Of a DNA stretch of 64,000 nucleotides, positions 37,601 through 46,332 are shown in pieces (within the stretch, counting starts at the first letter, position 1; each line of letters opens with the position of its first letter). The translations under genes and the position numbers were made by a program. The DNA is from Pandoraea anhela (GTDB lineage: Bacteria > Pseudomonadota > Gammaproteobacteria > Burkholderiales > Burkholderiaceae): assembly GCF_902459655.1 (NCBI RefSeq), contig NZ_CABPSB010000016.1, positions 79,350 through 143,349 of the forward strand, in the 5' to 3' direction. The notes under the pieces are model-generated. The model was given only the letters and a program-made list of their open reading frames with translations, ran no database searches and was not told where the DNA came from.

Positions 37601-40600
37601 AGCGCGTTCCCGCCTTGCAACGATGCGCCACTGCCTAACGCCAATGTGCCGTCGGCGATGTCAATGTCGCCCGAATAGGTCAACGTCTGCGTCAGGGTCT
37701 GTTTGCCGGCGCCCTGTTTGACGAGGTTGCCGGTTCCCGTGATGGTGGCGTCCAATGTCTGATCGGTTGCATCCCCGAAGGTCAGCGTGTGGGTGCCGAG
37801 TGCGATTCTGCCCGCGCCGGATAAGGCGCCGATCGTTTGTGCCCCCGATGCGCCTCTGATGTCCAGCATCACCATCGGGCTGTTCGCGCGGTTGAGAATG
37901 ACCGCCCCCTGCGGGGCAAGCGACCCTCCGCTGCCGAGCGCGAGCACCCCGTCGTTGATCGTCGTGCCGCCGGTCCAGTTGCCTGCGCCGTTGAGGGTCA
38001 GCGTGGTGGCCCCCCACTTCTGCAATGCGCCGCTTCCCGTCACCGTGCCGGTCAGCGTCAGATCCGCACTGCCGAGAATGGCCGATGTCCCGGCCAGCGT
38101 GATGTCGTTGCCCAGGGTCAGCGCTTGCGTCGTGTCGAGCGTGGTCTGATCGCCGAGCGCGAGCGTGCCGCTGCCGATGGCATTCGCATTCGCCAACTGA
38201 AGTCCGCCAGCCGTGACGGTGACACCGCCGGTGAAGTCGCTGATGCCGCCGAGCGTCTGTACACCGCCGCCTTGCTTGATCAGTGCGCCGGTGCCGTGAA
38301 TGCTGCCGTTGAACGTTTCTCCCGTATTGTCGCCGAAGGTCAGCGTGTTCGCACCGAGTTGAATCTGTGCCGCGCCGCCGCTGAGCGAGCCGATCGTCTG
38401 TGCGCCGGCGGCGCTGATGTCGAGCGATGTCGAGCTATCGCCCAGCGTCACGGCATTTTGCGACGACAAGCCGCCCCCCGCGCCAATGACGAGCGAGCCG
38501 CCGCCGACCACGATGCTTCCCGTGAACGTCTGCTGTGCCGTAAGGGTTTGCGACCCCGAACCGAATTTGACGATGCCGCCGCCGGTGCCGGTCAGTGTGC
38601 CGGCGAAGGTCTGGTCGGTGTCGTCGCCGAAAGAGAGCGTGTTGTCGCCGAGATGGATTGTGCTGCCTGTCGCGCCGGAGAGCGCCCGGATGGTTTGGTT
38701 TTCGCCGCCGCCGATGTCGAGCGCGGCACCGGCGGCAATGCTCACCGGGTTGGCCGACAACGTGCCGGTGCCACCAAGCGCCAGTGTCCCCTCATGGATT
38801 GCGATCTGTCCGGTGAAGGCATTCTGGCCGGTCAGCGTTTGTGTGCCGGCGCCCTGTTTGACGATACCGCCCGTGCCGCCGATGCTGCCGGCGAAGATCC
38901 GGCTGGACGTGTCGCCCAGTGTGAGCGTATTGCTGCCGAGCGTCACCTGGCTGTTCGCCCTGCCGCTCAAGGCGCCGATGTGCACGGGCCCTGCACCGCC
39001 AACGTCGAACGTTGCACCGTCCGCGAGCGTTACCGTATTGTTTCCCGCCAATATGTTGTTGCCTTGAAGCGCCAGTCGTCCCGCTGTGACGTCGATGCCG
39101 CCGGTGAATGTCTGCGCGCCCGTCAGCAGCAGCGAACCGGTGCCTTGTTTGACGATGCCGCCGGTCCCGGAGATCGTGCCGCCGAACGTCGAGTTGCCGG
39201 CGTCACCGAGGGTCAGCGTTTGATTGCCGATCAGCACGGTCGAACCGGAGATGCCCGACAGCGCGCCGAAATTCAGTGCGGCAGCATTCGATAGATCCAG
39301 CTTTGATGTGCTGCCCGTCAGAGACAGAGGCGACGCGTTCGCGAACGCGCCGCCCTGAAGCGTGAGCGTGCCCGCGCGCACGGTGACGCCACCGCCTGCG
39401 GTGCTGGCGCCGGTCAGCGTTACCGTGCCTGCACCTTGCTTGACGATGCCACCGCTGCTGCCCCCGTTGCCGGTAAAGGCCCCCCCAAATGTCTGATCGG
39501 TCGCGTCGCCGAAGGTGAGGGTATTGGCGCCCAGCGCCACCGTCGTATTGGCGATGCCGGACAAGGCGCCGATGGTCTGCGCCGATGCCTGTCCGATATC
39601 CAGCGTGGCGCCATCGCCCAGCAGCGACACGGCACCGGTACCGGCCAATGCGCCGCCCGCCCCCAGTGCGATTCCGCCTGCATTGATCGTCGTACCGCCC
39701 GTGAATGTGTTGGCACCCGTCAGGGTTTGCGTGCTGGCGTTGGTCTTCACGATGCCCCCCGCGCCGCGGATGACGCCAGCGAATGCGCTGTTCGTGGTGT
39801 CGCCGAGCAACAGGGTATTGCCGCCGAGCACGATCTGCGTGTTGCCGACGCCTGACAGACCCGTGATTGTTCTGCCGCCATTCGCCCCCGACATATCGAA
39901 GACGGCGCCAGCCCCCGACAGCGTCAGCGGCGTTCCGCCGATCTGCAACCTGCCGGCGCCTGCCAGGGCGAGTGTGCCGGCCGCGACGTCGACTGCCCCG
40001 TTGAAAGTATTCGCGCCCGTCAGCGTGACCGTCTGCGCACCCTGCTTGACGAGGTTGCCGCACCCGCCGATTTGTCCCGACAGCGTGAGTGCAGCGCTTC
40101 CCCCAAGCGTCAACGTACTGCCTGCCCCGATCGCAATCGGGTTGGCGAGTGTGACCGGCGTGCTCGCGTCCAGCACGCCGGTCGTGCCGGATACCTGCAC
40201 GGCGCCGCTGCCCAGCGCCGTGGTATTGCCTGCGACGAGCGTGCCGCCGGTGAGCGACGTGCCCCCGGCATAGCTGTTGGCGCCGGAGAGCGTCAGACGT
40301 GCGGAGCCCGAAAGCGAAATGCCGCCCGTGCCGCTCACGATGTTGCCCAACGTCAGCGGATTGGCGCCCGAGACGGCCAGGCCATTGGCCCCCAGCGTGG
40401 CGGGAAGCGCAATCGTGAGTCCGGCGCTGGCGGCCTGCATTGCGCCGCCGTTGACCGTGAGCGACCCGGTGCCGAAGCTCCCGGCGTTGTCGAAGATGGC
40501 GAGACCGCCGTTGAGTGTGGTCGACGTAACGGCCAGCGGCCCCTGTAACGTCCAGGTGCCACCGTTCACGCTCGCCTGTGAGAAGTTTACGTAACTCGCG

Positions 40601-41625
40601 CCATTCAGTGTGCCGGTGCCGGTCGTCGTTGCGTTGTTGGCGGTGTTGCGAAGCACCAATGTGTTGTTGCCGCCCGCGCCCCCGTCCACAACGCCCGCTG
40701 CCGCAAAACCGAGGTTGAACCCGGTGACGGGCAGCGCGCCGATACCGGTACTGCCGCCATCGTTGAACGTCGAACCGGTGACGGCCGTGTAGGTGTTCGT
40801 GCTGTTCGCGCCGAGCGAGACGCTGCCGCTCAGCGTGCCTTCGTTGCTGAACGTATTGCCCGCGCCCGCGGTGCCGTTCGGCGCAAACGCGATGCGCCCG
40901 AGGATGGTGCCGGTATTGGTGAAGTTGACGGCAGCGCCACCGTACGCCGCAGCCACCGGCGCGCTGCCGTTACCCGTGAGTGTGACGCCGAGGATCGGTG
41001 TCGCACCGAGTGTGCCGCTGTTGCTGATATTGGTTGTGCCGCCGGTCGCGTTCTGCACCGTCAGCGCCAAACCCGCCAGGCCAGGCAGATTCGCGCCCAG
41101 CACGCCCACGGTGCCGCGCATGATCGCGTTGTTCGTGACCGTCTGGGTGCTGCCGCCCGCGTTGCCGTTGCCGACGACGGTCCCCGTCGCAAGCAGGCCG
41201 ATGCCACCGAGCAGCGATGGATCGATGGTGCCGCCATTGACCAATGTGACGTTGCTGCCGGTGAGCGACAGCGCCGTGCCGCCGACGCCCAGCAAGACAC
41301 CGACCCCCGCGCTGCTGTTGACGTTGACCTGCAAGTTGCTCGCCGAGTTCGCATAGGACGGCGCCAACGGGTTAGCTGCACCACTGCAAGTCACAACACT
41401 GCCCGCTACGGTGCACGACTCCCACGTCGATGGGGAAGCGATGGCGCCCAACAGCGCAAGGCAGGCGAGACACACGCGCGTCAGCGCGACCGACGCGCCG
41501 GCACCGCGTGCGCTGCGACGCGCACGTGAGGTTGGTGCCCCGGTGCTTCGACGCGCCGTTTCCGGCACGGGGACGACATCGACGCGGCAGTGCCGCCAGA
41601 CCAATCGATAGAGATGCTTGTTCAT
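31696..41625 (-). CDS. Giant PATR-repeat autotransporter adhesin-like protein
   Basis: 3309 residues, type Va secretion. An extended signal-peptide region (MNKHLYRLVWRHCRVDVV, residues 1-26, with the typical MNK-YR-VW start) and a basic linker precede a hydrophobic core VALTRVCLACLALLGAIAS (~46-64). The passenger is Gly/Thr/Ser/Leu-rich with about 25 PATR-type repeats of the form GTGGIVKQGSGTQTLTGANTF...GTLAL, a beta-helix stacking motif. The C-terminal ~280 residues form the autotransporter beta-barrel (from QAWASVYGNDGRMHG), ending in NWRF with a terminal Phe. Two cysteines flank an acidic linker before the barrel. GGAGC precedes the ATG. Function (adhesion, aggregation) is inferred from the family. 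Confidence 0.92.
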   Translation of the reverse strand: MNKHLYRLVWRHCRVDVVPVPETARRSTGAPTSRARRSARGAGASVALTRVCLACLALLGAIASPSTWESCTVAGSVVTCSGAANPLAPSYANSASNLQVNVNSSAGVGVLLGVGGTALSLTGSNVTLVNGGTIDPSLLGGIGLLATGTVVGNGNAGGSTQTVTNNAIMRGTVGVLGANLPGLAGLALTVQNATGGTTNISNSGTLGATPILGVTLTGNGSAPVAAAYGGAAVNFTNTGTILGRIAFAPNGTAGAGNTFSNEGTLSGSVSLGANSTNTYTAVTGSTFNDGGSTGIGALPVTGFNLGFAAAGVVDGGAGGNNTLVLRNTANNATTTGTGTLNGASYVNFSQASVNGGTWTLQGPLAVTSTTLNGGLAIFDNAGSFGTGSLTVNGGAMQAASAGLTIALPATLGANGLAVSGANPLTLGNIVSGTGGISLSGSARLTLSGANSYAGGTSLTGGTLVAGNTTALGSGAVQVSGTTGVLDASTPVTLANPIAIGAGSTLTLGGSAALTLSGQIGGCGNLVKQGAQTVTLTGANTFNGAVDVAAGTLALAGAGRLQIGGTPLTLSGAGAVFDMSGANGGRTITGLSGVGNTQIVLGGNTLLLGDTTNSAFAGVIRGAGGIVKTNASTQTLTGANTFTGGTTINAGGIALGAGGALAGTGAVSLLGDGATLDIGQASAQTIGALSGIANTTVALGANTLTFGDATDQTFGGAFTGNGGSSGGIVKQGAGTVTLTGASTAGGGVTVRAGTLTLQGGAFANASPLSLTGSTSKLDLSNAAALNFGALSGISGSTVLIGNQTLTLGDAGNSTFGGTISGTGGIVKQGTGSLLLTGAQTFTGGIDVTAGRLALQGNNILAGNNTVTLADGATFDVGGAGPVHIGALSGRANSQVTLGSNTLTLGDTSSRIFAGSIGGTGGIVKQGAGTQTLTGQNAFTGQIAIHEGTLALGGTGTLSANPVSIAAGAALDIGGGENQTIRALSGATGSTIHLGDNTLSFGDDTDQTFAGTLTGTGGGIVKFGSGSQTLTAQQTFTGSIVVGGGSLVIGAGGGLSSQNAVTLGDSSTSLDISAAGAQTIGSLSGGAAQIQLGANTLTFGDNTGETFNGSIHGTGALIKQGGGVQTLGGISDFTGGVTVTAGGLQLANANAIGSGTLALGDQTTLDTTQALTLGNDITLAGTSAILGSADLTLTGTVTGSGALQKWGATTLTLNGAGNWTGGTTINDGVLALGSGGSLAPQGAVILNRANSPMVMLDIRGASGAQTIGALSGAGRIALGTHTLTFGDATDQTLDATITGTGNLVKQGAGKQTLTQTLTYSGDIDIADGTLALGSGASLQGGNALTLSGANSVFNIADGGASTIGTLNGASGSAISLGGQTLTLNNGANATFGGAIHGTGALILSGTGVQTLSGASDFSGGVRLDSGGLIVGNDLALGTGAATFGANVTLDSTQAVALGNPANLLGTLTVLGTHDLTLNGALSGTGGLTKSGTAKLTLGGSNTYAGPTSINAGTLALGAGASLNASGSVNVASGATLDLSAGNGTQIIGTIHGAGTVNIGALVTEIGGTGNDTFSGNLTGMGSVVKIGSGTETLTGQNTYTGGTVIQAGTLALGGAGTLATDGAVTINNAGSAFDIAGANGPRTLGALAADADTQIRLGANTLTFGDATSHSVAAIVSGTGGIVKQGSGTATLLGTQQYTGTTTIADGTLALGANATLAPGGSVVLTGPTAVFDLSAAGNQSLSHLSGSGGSVVLGGGNSLSVGNRDIATLASTLSGAGSLIMDGGGRLTLGAQNTFAGNVDVNRGTLALGVGGALSSANDITLASGATLDVSAATAPVIGSLAGAAGSTVDIGAQTLTVGSAGDATFSGEILGTGSLVKQGSGAQTLSGAAALVGDISIDAGALALRNGAQLGGKHAALNGATAVLDISAGPDQTVGTISGVAGSAIELGSTVLTLAEASGNALASDIHGAGGRLVKQGSGVQTLSGNSDFTGGVNVLAGGISVGSNTALGTATVSFAGGTSLDATQAATLGNQITLAGDLDVVGSNDLTLNGAISGTGGLSKNGSATLTLNGQNTYAGATHVNAGTLALGAGASLSAAGVVDVHTGAIFDLSAGNGTQTFGALTGGGAINMGSNTLEVGESGLDEIYSGSVMGSGSLVKVGTGVETMTGTNTFTGGTVVQAGTLALGGAGTLSPSGAVTLQNAGATLDISGADGDRTVGALIAQTGTLVTLGNNTLTFGDASSHTVSGTISGAGGIVKQGSGTQTLLGAQQFTGTTTVADGTLALGATGRLANGANVAITGASATFDIGAAGDQTLHTLAGTGGTVNLGGNTLTFGNATDQTLAAAIVGSGGIVKAGGGTQTLSGQNTFTGGINVADGVVALGAGGALSGDNDVTLATGTALDISQTTSPIVIAGLDGAAGTRVSLGGQSLTVGGTANSTFDGVIDGTGGITKQGAATVTLGAQNTFTGSTTVTGGTLALGPSGQIQPGAGLTLRNTGTTFDASASSGPLVFASLDADDGTQLALGSGGLTTGDSGNHAIGATVSGSGALIKNGSGAIALNGVNTFSGGTTLNAGTLAVGSNTALGTGGLSVGGDGTLSAASPLGAPLTVGNGIAVGDGTTLTVTGTAPLTLSGPITGGGSLALSSPNGLTLSGNNTFTGGTTVKGGAVTVTSPTGLGSPSGAGLTISQGRVTTQGVEIVLPALHGTQQGSLAIDGGSVSVGTGDFPGSVSGTGSLIKTGGGTLTLGTQNSLTGATTVIGGTLNLGGLPNSPVTVQTGATLATPAPVSSGGSGAGAQTGPLTAESGSQIVVSSPGTTLEVGGDLALQPGSTLQVNAAPGTPPSQVHATGSASLGSSHLVVNAAPGTQPADAVDAVIVSAAGGIAGQFASASTNLLYLTPQVSYTPTSVLLTFAPNGTPLPAGALTPNQRAAATAVSALGAGSAVYRAALGLTAATAPAAFESLDGSLHASISSMLLGQTQVVRDAVSQRLRESLSLALDCETSPSGEDDRSGGSATSRHDGDCRSRPRAAQAWASVYGNDGRMHGKAVADGGSGASTLHRRGMGVLAGVDAPFAHAWRAGAFGGLGHSTFNTGPSASGSSNDAQIGAYVNRRFGRLGATVGGAYGWQQISSQRAVAIGPIAQTARAKYDAAVWQVFGEAAWRMDAGRVSIEPFANVAYARVRTDAFDESGSVAALHADEQTQGITFSTAGLRGEIPFGAGIGFAASGRLRLSAGWRHAYGADAPQMRLAFSGTSASFPVAGVPIARDAAVVSAGIDAFVGSAVTVGVSYAGQFGGKVSDNAVYGNVNWRF
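34210..37460 (-). repeat. Six-module super-repeat duplicated in the autotransporter passenger
   Basis: Within the passenger, six successive PATR modules encoded at about 37460-35750 match, in the same order, the next six modules at about 35745-34210. Diagnostic pairs are ASDFSGGV/NSDFTGGV, SNTYAGPTSINAG/QNTYAGATHVNAG, GTETLTGQNTYTGGTVIQAG/GVETMTGTNTFTGGTVVQAG and TQQYTGTTTIADG/AQQFTGTTTVADG. Protein-level similarity is high but not perfect, so the duplication is old. Boundaries are approximate. Confidence 0.75.
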
Positions 41626-42102
41626 CGTGCTCCGGTTCCCAATGGCGTGGAGGGCAGAAAGGGCGGTGCGCGCGATGGCGGCACCTCCTTGGCTGGCGGC
41701 ATTCGGGGGGAGGCGACGACAGTGAGGGTGCGTGCGATCGGCGCGTCGGGAAGACGCCGCCGATCGCTCGTTTTCCAGCGCCTGACGAAGCGCTAATGCA
41801 CGGCAAATGTGCGGGCCATTCTAGGAAGCGCGACGGGGAAGCACCCGTGCGCCGGCAATGGCGAGCGGCGTCGAGTGACAGACGTCGACGCCGGATTTGG
41901 CCGGGGAATCAAGGCTGTGCTTGACCTTGTCCGGTGGGAGGCGACGCCTTCGCGGCGTCGGATGAAAAGCAAAGTTTCGGACGATTCCCTAAATCGCAGC
42001 CGCGAGCGAAGGCGAGTGACCGTGGAGGTCGATCGCCTTCATCCCGGCGCGATGAAATCGCTCGCTGTATGCAATCTAACGATGCAACCTTAAGATGCAA
42101 CC
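41626..42102. other. Intergenic region upstream of the autotransporter gene
   Basis: 477 bp between the autotransporter start and the phnW stop, both on the minus strand. It contains GACGCC-TTCGC-GGCGTC (about 41942-41958), an 8-bp inverted repeat GAAGGCGA (42008-42015) / TCGCCTTC (42033-42040), and a direct repeat GATGCAACCT (42081-42090 and 42094-42103) touching the phnW stop. No T-run supports a terminator. Autotransporter promoter presumably lies here but I cannot place it. Confidence 0.5.
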
Positions 42103-43236
42103 TCAGGCAGCGCGCGTCAGCGGCGACACCTGACGAATACCCAGCGACGCCAACGACTGCGCAATCGCCGTGACGACGTTGCGCATCTCGTTGTCGTCGA
42201 TCGCGCCGATGCAACCCACGCGGAACGTCTCGATCTGCGTGAGCTTGCCCGGATAGAGGATGTACCCTCGCTCGCGCACCGCTGCGTAAAACGCCTTGAA
42301 GTCGTACTTGCTGTCGGCGGGCGCATGGAACGTCACGATGACCGGCGCCTGGACTTCCGGTGCGAGAAACGCGCGGAACCCCAGCGACGCCATGCCGTCC
42401 ACCAGCGTGCGGCAGTTCTTCCGATAGCGTTCGCCGCGCACCGGCTGCCCGCCCTCGGCGAGGAACTGATCGACGGCGGCCCTCAGCGCCGCGACCACGT
42501 GCGTCGGCGGCGTGAAGCGCCATTGCGTCGTTTTCTGCATATAGACGTATTGATCGTGCAGATCCATCGCCAGCGAGTGGCTGTTGCCGACGCTCGACTC
42601 CAGCACCGACTTTTTCGCGATCACGAAGCCCATGCCGGGCACGCCTTCGAGGCACTTGCCGCTCGCTGCGATGAGCGCATCGAAGGGCATCGACCGGGCG
42701 TCGATCTGCACCGCACCGAACGAACTCATCGCGTCGACGATGAGTCCCTTGCCATGTTTCTGGCAAACGCGCGCGATCTCCGCGAGCGGATTCAGTACCC
42801 CGGCGCCGGTCTCCAGATGCACCTGCGCCACGTGCGTGATCGAGGGATCGCGCGAGAGCGCTTCGTCGATGGCCTCAGCGCTGGCGGCCTGATCTTCCGG
42901 AATCGGCAGGGCGATGGCGTCGCGGCCGAGATAGCGGCAGATCTTCAGAATGCGCTGGCAGTACGCGCCGTTGTCCGGCACGAGAATGCGGGCGTTGCGC
43001 GGCGTGAGCGTGCCGATGGCCGCCTCGACCGAGAACGTTCCGGAGCCTTGTAGCGGTACGCAGACATAGTCGTCACCGCCATGCACGATGTCCACGAGAT
43101 CGCGGCACAGCGACGCGGTGATCTGGTTGAACTGGGCGTCCCAGGATCCCCAGTCACGCAGCATGGCCTGTCGGGTGGCCGGCGACGTGGTGAGCGGGCC
43201 GGGGGTGAGCAGAATCGGTTCCTGACCGAGAATCAT
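42103..43236 (-). CDS. phnW: 2-aminoethylphosphonate--pyruvate transaminase
   Basis: PLP-dependent class-V transaminase converting 2-aminoethylphosphonate and pyruvate to phosphonoacetaldehyde and alanine. 377 residues. The PLP lysine is K194 in [12 protein letters not shown], the same number as in the Salmonella enzyme, with D168 in [11 protein letters not shown]-terminal [25 protein letters not shown] and C-terminal [17 protein letters not shown]...FRVGCIG are family signatures. AGGAG lies 7 nt before the ATG. Last gene of the phnS-phnT-permease-phnW minus-strand unit; its product feeds PhnY and PhnA encoded divergently. Confidence 0.96.
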   Translation of the reverse strand: MILGQEPILLTPGPLTTSPATRQAMLRDWGSWDAQFNQITASLCRDLVDIVHGGDDYVCVPLQGSGTFSVEAAIGTLTPRNARILVPDNGAYCQRILKICRYLGRDAIALPIPEDQAASAEAIDEALSRDPSITHVAQVHLETGAGVLNPLAEIARVCQKHGKGLIVDAMSSFGAVQIDARSMPFDALIAASGKCLEGVPGMGFVIAKKSVLESSVGNSHSLAMDLHDQYVYMQKTTQWRFTPPTHVVAALRAAVDQFLAEGGQPVRGERYRKNCRTLVDGMASLGFRAFLAPEVQAPVIVTFHAPADSKYDFKAFYAAVRERGYILYPGKLTQIETFRVGCIGAIDDNEMRNVVTAIAQSLASLGIRQVSPLTRAA

Positions 43237-43359
43237 GACCGTCTCCTATCGAGCGAATGATGAAACGAGTGAAGCGGATGATGCTGATGACGCGAACGAT
43301 GCGAAGCAAGGCGATGCGGGAGCTATTGGCCGGGTCGACATGTCACGGTGGCGTCGACG

Positions 43360-45144
43360 TCAATGCCCCCCGCGCGCCGTCATGCCCGAAGGCCGCCGCC
43401 ACGCCTGCGTGTAGCGTTCCACAACGATCTGCACGCCGTGATAGAGCAGACACACCAGCATCGACGTGAGCACGACGAGCGTGGCCATTGCCGCTGCCGG
43501 TCCGATGGAGCCCGTCTCGTCCATGTTCACGATGGCGACCGACGCGAGCGACGTATCGGCCGAATACAGGAAGACAACGGCGGAGACCGTCGTCATGGCG
43601 TTGACGAACAGATAACGACTGATGTCGATGATCGACGGCAGGCAGATCGGCGCGGATACTCGCCAGAACGTCCGGTAGAACGGCACCTTGAGCGAGGCCG
43701 ACACATACTCGAATTCCGGATCGATCTGCTTGAGCGCCGTGACGGCGGTGAGGTGACTCGACGAGTAGTAATGCACGACGTTGACGATCACCAGAATGGC
43801 GAGCGTGCCGTAGAGGTTGTGCAGCGGATTCGCCTCGGACACGAAAAAGAAGATGTAGCCGAGCCCGAGCACCAGCCCCGGCACGCCAATCGGCAGTACG
43901 GCCATCATGCGGATGACGCCCCGCAGCCACGCCATGCCGCGTGTCTTCTCCAGCAGATAGGCGATGACGAAGATCGCGGCGGTGCCCCATACCGCGCACC
44001 AGAACGCCATCTGCAAGCTGTTGACGTAGGCATCCACGGCGCCGCTCTCGATCAGCCCGAAGCGATAATGTCCGAGAGACAGACTGAAGTTGTACGGCCA
44101 GAATTTCACGAACGACGCGTACACCGCCATGCCGAGAATCGCGAGCATGATCGCGGCCATGCCCCAGCACATCGCAGCCATCAGCCAGTCGAAACCGCGC
44201 GACGGTTTCGGCACGTACGGTACGGCGCGCGCCGAGAGCAATGCCTGTTGCTTGCGTTGCACCACGGTATCCACCAGATATGTGATGCCCACGGGCACCA
44301 GCAACACCAGCCCGACCACGGCGCCTTTGGAGAAGTCCTGCTGGCCGATCACCAGTTTGTAGATGTCGGTGGCGAGCACATTGAAGTCGCCGCCAATGAC
44401 CTTGGGAATGCCGAAATCGGAAATCGCATAGGTGAAGACGATCATCGCGGCGCTGATCACCCCGTATTTCGCGCCCGGCAGGGTGATGGTGAAGAAGCGC
44501 CGCAGCGCGCGCGTGCCGAGGGCGTCCGCCGCTTCATAGAGCCGGGCGTCGGTGAGTGAGAGCGCCGTAATCAAAATCATCAGCGCGTGCGGGAACGTGG
44601 CGTTCACGAGCGACATCACGATGCCCAACGGGCCGTAGATGTCCACGTCGCCCATGAACGGGCGCAGCAACCCCTGATTGCCGAACCAGAAAATGAACGA
44701 GATGGCGGGCAGCAGCGTAGGGCCGAGAATCGGTATCAGTGCGATGTTGCGCAACAGCGTCTTGTGACGGATGCAACTGCGCGTGAGCGCGTAGGCGAAG
44801 ACGAAGGCGAGCGGCACCGTGATGCACGTCGTCACCATCGAGATCCACACGCTGTTCCAGATCGAGCCGAACAGTGCCGGGGAATGGAAGTACTCGCGAA
44901 AGTGCCGCAGACCGACGAAGTGTCCCTCGTTGTCCTGCACGCTCTTGACGAGAATCGCGGCCATCGGGGCCATCAGGAAGAGCACTCCGGCGGCGGCAGC
45001 GACGAGCAGCAACGCCTGCGCGAGTCGATCGGTCCAGTGCGAGGCGAGCCGCACCGGTCGCGCCGCACAAGCCAGGCGCTCGGCTGCCGCCGGTGACGGA
45101 TGCGTCTGTGGCGCGTGGGGCAGTGTCGAGGAAACGGAACGCAT
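43360..45144 (-). CDS. phnU: 2-aminoethylphosphonate ABC transporter permease (two fused modules)
   Basis: 594 residues with about 12 membrane segments in two homologous halves, each a BPD-type permease, as in iron(III)/2-aminoethylphosphonate transporters of the FbpB type. It therefore combines the roles of PhnU and PhnV of Salmonella in one chain. EAA-like loops are DARLYEAADALGTRALRRFFTITLP in the first half and DPEFEYVSASLKVPFYRTFWRVSAP in the second. The start MRSVSST lies 5 bp after the phnT stop. Longer in-frame extension upstream lies inside phnT and is a shadow. Confidence 0.9.
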   Translation of the reverse strand: MRSVSSTLPHAPQTHPSPAAAERLACAARPVRLASHWTDRLAQALLLVAAAAGVLFLMAPMAAILVKSVQDNEGHFVGLRHFREYFHSPALFGSIWNSVWISMVTTCITVPLAFVFAYALTRSCIRHKTLLRNIALIPILGPTLLPAISFIFWFGNQGLLRPFMGDVDIYGPLGIVMSLVNATFPHALMILITALSLTDARLYEAADALGTRALRRFFTITLPGAKYGVISAAMIVFTYAISDFGIPKVIGGDFNVLATDIYKLVIGQQDFSKGAVVGLVLLVPVGITYLVDTVVQRKQQALLSARAVPYVPKPSRGFDWLMAAMCWGMAAIMLAILGMAVYASFVKFWPYNFSLSLGHYRFGLIESGAVDAYVNSLQMAFWCAVWGTAAIFVIAYLLEKTRGMAWLRGVIRMMAVLPIGVPGLVLGLGYIFFFVSEANPLHNLYGTLAILVIVNVVHYYSSSHLTAVTALKQIDPEFEYVSASLKVPFYRTFWRVSAPICLPSIIDISRYLFVNAMTTVSAVVFLYSADTSLASVAIVNMDETGSIGPAAAMATLVVLTSMLVCLLYHGVQIVVERYTQAWRRPSGMTARGGH

Positions 45145-45149
45145 CGTGG

Positions 45150-46244
45150 CTACCCCTGACGGAAGACGCGCACCGCGGCGCTCGGCACGGCAAAGCGCAG
45201 CGCGCCGCCGGTGGCCGGTTGCAGGGCCTGCATATCCGCAGGCGAGAGGTCGGCATACAGCGGGTGATCGCATGCGGGCATACGCAACGTCACACGTGAG
45301 AACGCGCCGAGGAATTCGATCTTTTCGACGGCGCCGTCGAACAGGTTCGCGTCGTCGTCGAGGTCGTGCAGATCCCGCACGCGTACATCTTCCGGTCGGA
45401 AGAAAACACGAATATCCTCGCCGGCGCGGCATCCGTTGAGCGTGCCGCACGTCAGTTCGTAATGTCCGACGCGGACCCGTCCCGCATCGCCCAGACGCGC
45501 GGGCAGGATGTTGGTCTTGCCCACGAAGTCGGCGACGAACGGCGTCGCCGGATGCTGATAAATCTCGCCCGGTGTGCCGACCTGTTCGATCACGCCCTGA
45601 TTCATCACGACGATACGGTCAGCCATCGACAACGCTTCTTCCTGATCGTGCGTGACGAGAATCGTGGTGATGCCGAGCCGTTGCTGCAATGCGCGGATCT
45701 CGCTGCGCAGACGCACCCGCACTCGCGCATCGAGCGCCGAGAGCGGTTCGTCGAGCAGCAGCAGTCCCGGTGACGTCGCGAGTGCACGGGCAATCGCGAT
45801 ACGCTGCTGTTGCCCGCCGGAGAGTTGTCCGGGGAATTTTTCGCCCGCGTCGGGCAGTCCGACCATCGTCAGCAGTTCGGCCACACGCGCATCGCGCTCG
45901 GCGCGCGGCACACGTCGGTTCGTCAGCCCATAGGCCACGTTCTGCGCCACGCTCAGATTCGGAAACAGCGCGTAAGACTGGAAGACGATCCCGTAGTCGC
46001 GCTGCATCGGTGGCAGCCGCGAGATGTCCCGGCCGTTTTGCGACAGCGTGCCCTGCGTCTGCGCCTCCAATCCGGCGATGATGCGCAACAGCGTGGTTTT
46101 GCCGCAGCCCGACGGGCCGAGAAAGCAAAGCATCTCGCCGCGTCGTACGGTGAGATGGATGTCGTGCAGCACCACGGTGGCGTCGAACCGTTTGTGGATG
46201 CCGGCAAGCGTCAGGTACGTACTTTGACGAGGATCGTCGCTCAT
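45150..46244 (-). CDS. phnT: 2-aminoethylphosphonate ABC transporter ATP-binding protein
   Basis: Cytoplasmic ATPase of the importer. 364 residues from [10 protein letters not shown], preceded by a strong AGGAGG. Walker [11 protein letters not shown]-loop [11 protein letters not shown], signature [15 protein letters not shown], Walker [14 protein letters not shown], and a C-terminal TOBE-like regulatory domain ([15 protein letters not shown]...). The fold is of the PotA/FbpC class. Sits between phnS and the fused permease. Confidence 0.91.
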   Translation of the reverse strand: MSDDPRQSTYLTLAGIHKRFDATVVLHDIHLTVRRGEMLCFLGPSGCGKTTLLRIIAGLEAQTQGTLSQNGRDISRLPPMQRDYGIVFQSYALFPNLSVAQNVAYGLTNRRVPRAERDARVAELLTMVGLPDAGEKFPGQLSGGQQQRIAIARALATSPGLLLLDEPLSALDARVRVRLRSEIRALQQRLGITTILVTHDQEEALSMADRIVVMNQGVIEQVGTPGEIYQHPATPFVADFVGKTNILPARLGDAGRVRVGHYELTCGTLNGCRAGEDIRVFFRPEDVRVRDLHDLDDDANLFDGAVEKIEFLGAFSRVTLRMPACDHPLYADLSPADMQALQPATGGALRFAVPSAAVRVFRQG

Positions 46245-46332
46245 TCGGGGGACCTCCTGCATAGTCACGTGAGGGCGAGTGCGTTCGCCTGCGCCGCCGC
46301 TCGTGGGCGGGCAGGCGGCGCGGTGTCAGGCG

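Noticed and set aside
42081-42103. Direct repeat GATGCAACCT as a transposon target-site duplication or attachment site
   Set aside because: The copies are 3 bp apart with nothing between them, and no transposase or integrase is nearby.
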